From positions 1-20,279 of IMG/VR virus record IMGVR_UViG_3300020186_000103: a DNA stretch of 20,279 nt; one strand, written 5' to 3'. Source of the stretch: a virus. Positions 17,901 to 20,279 of the stretch are shown here, in pieces. The notes under the pieces are model-generated. The model had not been told where the DNA came from. It saw only the letters and a program-made list of their open reading frames with translations, and did no database searches. Within the stretch, counting starts at the first letter, position 1. The number at the start of each line of letters is the position of its first letter. A program made the position numbers and the translations under genes.

Positions 17901-18054
17901 AGATGTTAGTTAAAAAAGGACTGTCTGAGTAAGGACAGTTAATAGGGTTCGCAGTAGTGTTCAAGCCCCCAAAGTTATTACTTTGAATACTGTCTTCTAC
18001 CTGTTTTGGTTTGTCCTTCTCAAACTGGTCTGCTACGTCTCTAATGCTAGGCAT
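14902..18054 (-). CDS. Tail tubular protein B (nozzle, T7 gp12-like)
   Basis: A 1050-residue, beta-rich protein that forms the tail nozzle. The N-terminal region has the gp12 signature: NNFGGLNTTANPINCP (26-41), then SPFLTNISVDISGNVNKRRGT (45-65), where T7 has FGGVN...VDGLRKRPGT. The C-terminal end also fits: GTGYAIQFIIFSYDEAYFSL and a terminal GRRVISAL (1043-1050). It is clearly longer than T7 gp12 (794 aa), with extra middle regions that probably add surface domains to the nozzle. The start at 18054 is 6 nt after the adaptor stop; the Shine-Dalgarno is weak, so translation is likely coupled. No enzymatic motif is visible. Confidence 0.85.
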   Translation of the reverse strand: MPSIRDVADQFEKDKPKQVEDSIQSNNFGGLNTTANPINCPYSDSPFLTNISVDISGNVNKRRGTYLLYNSVTSTQGASMMPFTTGLGYNHVVVKSGSTLFLFEVINDVATIIMSKTSVFTSAAQFVKPSFVRTSEVEPRLLLFTGVNKPVQLKFAEQQTTTTLGSPATSIVIPDTLTRYVHAATENMVVYVDRVRQTNPSFSYSAGNLTVGNITLATGTRVVDICIVTWAWWAEAMRWQGNRYYQITTRNNATNADLSIPIPLFARTDLNPLRSGNNNFNIVPYNQAALPNGYSNPNTNKPSTATTFGFSDGGVYTPSALQSLNPSSLFITFGALSGSTPLPLYWIRRRELRLNNNIPLVPTAIDVFVDGVKRNQIRTGGPTPVAQDYFLFSDDGIGNAVAILNNTTPALYLSFEWETQIGVNFSSFVEVVNNNKTHIGSNALSTREPYRDGGYVPAFGIGLFADYLNGFYPRQVSLYQGRVVLGGFPHIPLQVVFSAVTDTIIPGSFYNYYQITDDLSGTPNDPFDVVVSSTPDDRAISFQEWQGNLFCFTRRGVFRIAGINQPLSAISSAVDTVATMGLVNEQCVVVTDTSMMYLSDFGVFDLVPYTVSGEYQVRERTLKIRDKFGVTLNPNLETLPWLKYDQAQRIVYLGYPVEGEFYTCRKLFVYSTFRESWTEYDTPGSFQSFSAGSYTDRALGTRFGMLCTRFRSAIGIPSDLCFIRFDDTRYIDFRQRYVESSSGSGISQPTTNALPTVTFTTKAGQRGYSTTYSETRQSTAFLISPYTNVQDCLVTLNGIKLTFDVDYKKLPSGNVYLLADPGVGKTLNITARRPIADSLEGQALYNTTAPFDASIYIVYIDNVLQSDLSGVYTFQTIGTAQFMTITSRQSAVVELGVAYMAIYSTPVFNAGTLGNYKRITHVLAFMSNVEAQETYTADDVNTLASQATEPIVDLYKTRVGCDFLVQYSSTQDVDISYDAYGYSTLVWDDSTFDIAPTARAFNKYQLLKQPIIGTGYAIQFIIFSYDEAYFSLAGYQLPIITKGRRVISAL

Positions 18055-18060
18055 TTTGTG

Positions 18061-18744
18061 TTATCTCGTGCCTCTATAGGGTCTGTACATATTCTGTCTG
18101 CCAGCGACTACACCGCGTTCGCGTTGCTTTATCTGCTCAGCCATCTGGGTAAAGAGTTGGTTCTCAAACTGTGCCGTAGCAGTATCGCCTAAGTGTCTCA
18201 AAAGTGTGAGTGCCGTAGCATGTTTGACAATGAGTGGTAGGAACCTTTCTGGTACTGGGAAAAAGTCTGTAGACGCGTTGGGCGGGACGATAGTCGTAGT
18301 GACATAAAACCGTAGCTGGCTCTGTCCAATAGAACCTGTAGGGTACGGGTTAATACGTACTCTGTTTAAGTCGTTTGTGATGTTGTACCAGCGTGAGCCT
18401 TGTAGCTGTGTGTCATCGAACGTCATCAGCGGTCTGCTGTCATAGACATCAGGCGCAACGTAAGAGAGGTTAGTAAACCCAGTGCTGTTACTGCCTTGCT
18501 CTACGTTGTGGATAGCTTGTACAAAGTCTCCAAGGTATGCAGTATCAAAAAGCCACGACTGAGCGGGGAGTACGAGTTTAAGAAACGTCCATTCGCTCAT
18601 CGTGCTGACATGGTAACAAGACTCTCTCAAGTTGCTTGCGACTATGTTTGAAAGCGGAGAGACAAGCGTTGATACCTGTCTCTCCCCCACATTCTGCAAT
18701 ACGCTGTTGACTGCACTCAAAAGGTTTGTTGTGCTAGTCGCCAT
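18061..18744 (-). CDS. Tail tubular protein A (adaptor, T7 gp11-like)
   Basis: A 227-residue protein between the capsid and nozzle genes, the same order as T7 10-11-12; T7 gp11 has 196 residues. The N-terminus (TTNLLSAVNSVLQNVGERQVSTL) is the usual start of this family, whose members read L..VN.iL...GE.pV. The middle has FDDTQLQGSRWYNIT and the conserved end contains ERFLPLIVKHATALTLLRHLGD, typical of gp11 C-terminal helices. It forms the adaptor ring between the portal and the nozzle. It starts 11 nt after the capsid stop codon. Confidence 0.85.
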   Translation of the reverse strand: MATSTTNLLSAVNSVLQNVGERQVSTLVSPLSNIVASNLRESCYHVSTMSEWTFLKLVLPAQSWLFDTAYLGDFVQAIHNVEQGSNSTGFTNLSYVAPDVYDSRPLMTFDDTQLQGSRWYNITNDLNRVRINPYPTGSIGQSQLRFYVTTTIVPPNASTDFFPVPERFLPLIVKHATALTLLRHLGDTATAQFENQLFTQMAEQIKQRERGVVAGRQNMYRPYRGTR

Positions 18745-18755
18745 TGTACAGTTCT

Positions 18756-19781
18756 CTAGGTAAGAGTGTTGATAGTGTGGATAACAACTGCATGGTCAAC
18801 GCGAAACACGCGCACACCGTAAAGCTGCGACATGATAACCGCGTCTGCCAGATAGAGTGCCTCACGGGATGACTCTAGCTTAGGGTCTTGCTGGATGCCC
18901 AACGTAGCCCAGTCCATGTGACAGAGTAGCGCCGTAACAATAGGAGCAGTACCCGCCCCAGTGAAGGCAAGCGGTAACGTGGTGCCCGTGTCTTGCTTAG
19001 GCATGTAAGGAGAACCGAGGACACCCGGTGTAGGCTGTCCAACGTTACCCGTGCCGTTAACGTACCCTGTAAGGGAGTTGACACCGACTTGAGAAGTCAT
19101 GACCACAGGAATACCAAACAGTGTTCCTACCAAGCCGTTCTCAATAGGACGACCATCAGTGAACTGTACGTTCGTGAACTGGTTAACGTTCAGTAGTTGC
19201 GCGTACTGTCCAGGAGAAACAATAAGTACCCGGTCTTCAGGCGGTACGTCAGCGTTGTCCAAGATAAGCTTGGCAGTCAGGAATGTAGCGAACGAGAAAA
19301 CCTGACCAACACCGCCAACTGCGCCAGTACTAGAGGCAAAGAGCACTTGAGCCGCCGTTGCGTTAATGACCGAGCGTAGTGCTAGGACACTGTTATCAAT
19401 GTCACGAGCAATAGCGTAGCCTGCTTCTCGCGTGTACTCAGAGCGTAGAGCATACGCTGACTGCGTGGCAACAATGTCCTCTATCATAAAACTCGACTCT
19501 TTGTAGGTGTCGATGTCTAAGTAGAACTCTAGCTCTGTCCGTGCCTGCATAGTCACCGGACGCTCTGGCAGTTTGTCGTACACTGCTGCACGACTAATGT
19601 TAGGGATATGCAAGCGGTCGCCTTTCTTGCCAGCGAAAGGAAGTTTCTTGGTATACATCGAAGTGATAAGCTTCGCGTCACGAAAGCGCTTGACTTCTGC
19701 ACTCCAAAGGTCTGGAATGAATACGTCGGCACGTTGGACTGTATACGCATCTCCTACAAACTCGATACCTGGTAAAGCCAT
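18756..19781 (-). CDS. Major capsid protein (HK97 fold, T7-supergroup type)
   Basis: A 341-residue protein encoded directly after the scaffold gene and before the tail adaptor, as in T7 gene 10. Motifs fit the phage major capsid family: VFIPDLWSAEV (20-30), FAGKKGDRLHIPNIS (49-63), and DIDTYKESSFMIEDIVATQ (89-107), then a long helix with REAGYAIARDIDNSV (118-132). The C-terminal LYGVRVFRVDHAVVIHT matches the usual final beta-strand. No signal or cleaved delta domain is evident at the N-terminus, so a separate scaffolding protein is needed, and its gene is next door. The start at 19781 has AGG 8 nt upstream. The gene lies 20 nt after the scaffold gene. Confidence 0.88.
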   Translation of the reverse strand: MALPGIEFVGDAYTVQRADVFIPDLWSAEVKRFRDAKLITSMYTKKLPFAGKKGDRLHIPNISRAAVYDKLPERPVTMQARTELEFYLDIDTYKESSFMIEDIVATQSAYALRSEYTREAGYAIARDIDNSVLALRSVINATAAQVLFASSTGAVGGVGQVFSFATFLTAKLILDNADVPPEDRVLIVSPGQYAQLLNVNQFTNVQFTDGRPIENGLVGTLFGIPVVMTSQVGVNSLTGYVNGTGNVGQPTPGVLGSPYMPKQDTGTTLPLAFTGAGTAPIVTALLCHMDWATLGIQQDPKLESSREALYLADAVIMSQLYGVRVFRVDHAVVIHTINTLT

Positions 19782-19801
19782 GATGTGAACCTAATGAATG
19801 T

Positions 19802-20279
19802 TTACTTTTTAATGCGTCCAGAAGCATAAAGCTCGGCTATCTGTGCGCTGTTAGCTGCCCATTCTTGTGGGGTCAGTGCGTCTAACTGCGCTTGTGTCAC
19901 CGTCTTGTTTGCTCCTCTTCCGGGTGTCGTGGTAGAGCGGTCTAGTCCAGTTGTGGGTGACTGTCGTTGTCCTCCTCTTTCCATCTGTATCTTCGCCCAA
20001 ATAAGCTGTGCGCCTTCTGGGTTGTCTAGTGATGCTTGCAGGCTCTGCGGGTACTTAGCAAAGCGGGCTTGCACTTCTGTGAGGCGTGATGCAACGGTAG
20101 CATCATCAACACCCCAAGCTTTTTTCAAGTCTGAAAGCTGTTTATCGACGTTTTGCTGTTGCCGAATAGCTTGCACTTCAGCGAACTGCTTAATAGCGTC
20201 CTCAACGGGAATACCAAAAGCTTTTTCAAACTGTTTCTTAAACTTAGCGTTCTCCGGGTCTTCACCTTCATCGCTAACT
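19802..20279 (-). CDS. Capsid assembly scaffolding protein (partial, 5' end outside window)
   Basis: About 158 C-terminal residues are visible; the frame is open to the right edge, so the GTG inside at 20176 is not taken as the start. The visible part is charged, helical and Gln-rich (FGIPVEDAIKQF, KYPQSLQASLDNPEGAQ), with a basic, disordered linker (RGGQRQS...GRGANKTV) and a final helical tail ending ELYASGRIKK. This composition and its place directly upstream of the capsid gene fit the T7 gp9-type scaffold, whose C-terminal helix and basic residues bind the coat protein. Confidence 0.8.
   Translation of the reverse strand, partial: VSDEGEDPENAKFKKQFEKAFGIPVEDAIKQFAEVQAIRQQQNVDKQLSDLKKAWGVDDATVASRLTEVQARFAKYPQSLQASLDNPEGAQLIWAKIQMERGGQRQSPTTGLDRSTTTPGRGANKTVTQAQLDALTPQEWAANSAQIAELYASGRIKK

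Noticed and set aside
18072-18086. CTATAGGG resembling the core of a T7 promoter
   Set aside because: It lies inside the adaptor coding sequence (encoding PYRG near the C-terminus), points against the late operon, and lacks the upstream promoter bases.
1-20279. tRNA genes, CRISPR arrays, insertion sequences, attachment sites
   Set aside because: Coding density leaves no gene-free stretch above about 50 bp, and no cloverleaf, spaced repeats or transposase motifs were seen.

Overview
This window is part of the genome of a tailed, short-tailed (podovirus) bacteriophage of the wide T7 supergroup. The evidence is gene order and gene content. Reading the minus strand from right to left there is the end of a scaffolding protein, the major capsid protein, the two T7-type tail tubular proteins (gp11-like adaptor, gp12-like nozzle), a Q/A-rich gp14-like internal protein, then very large virion/ejection proteins, and last a tail fibre with a T7-like N-terminal region. 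No RNA polymerase, terminase or portal gene lies in the window, so a finer classification (for example a Zobellviridae/SIO1-VpV262-like group) is only a guess. GC content looks close to 50 %.

Layout: positions 1-977 carry the end of a plus-strand operon: the 3' end of an acidic-tailed protein, then a RecB/Cas4-like PD-(D/E)XK nuclease. A strong hairpin plus T-tract terminator (989-1026) closes it. From 1028 to 20279 everything is on the minus strand, one tightly packed late (virion) operon of ten genes with junctions from an 8-nt overlap to a 20-nt gap. The two operons converge at about 1 kb. No gene-free stretch longer than about 50 bp exists, and I see no RNA genes, insertion sequences or CRISPR arrays.

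How the genes work together: scaffold and capsid proteins build the procapsid. The adaptor and nozzle build the short tail. The 393-, 975-, 1625- and 1035-aa proteins probably form the internal core or ejectosome that is delivered into the host at infection. The 975-aa protein has an M23 peptidase and a transglycosylase-like domain for opening peptidoglycan. The 1625-aa protein appears to carry two ADP-ribosyltransferase-like segments that could act on host targets after ejection. The fibre binds the host.

The most striking signal is not a gene. Reading all 20,279 bases I find no instance of the degenerate palindrome RATY (GATC, GATT, AATC, AATT), where roughly 300 would be expected, while RATR and YATY words are common. 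Codon choice visibly bends to obey this rule: Asp is GAC before a codon starting with T/C, and Ile is ATA after a codon ending in A/G. GGCC also appears to be absent. This suggests extreme selection against a four-base degenerate target, such as a host restriction specificity or a phage-encoded host-DNA-degrading nuclease.
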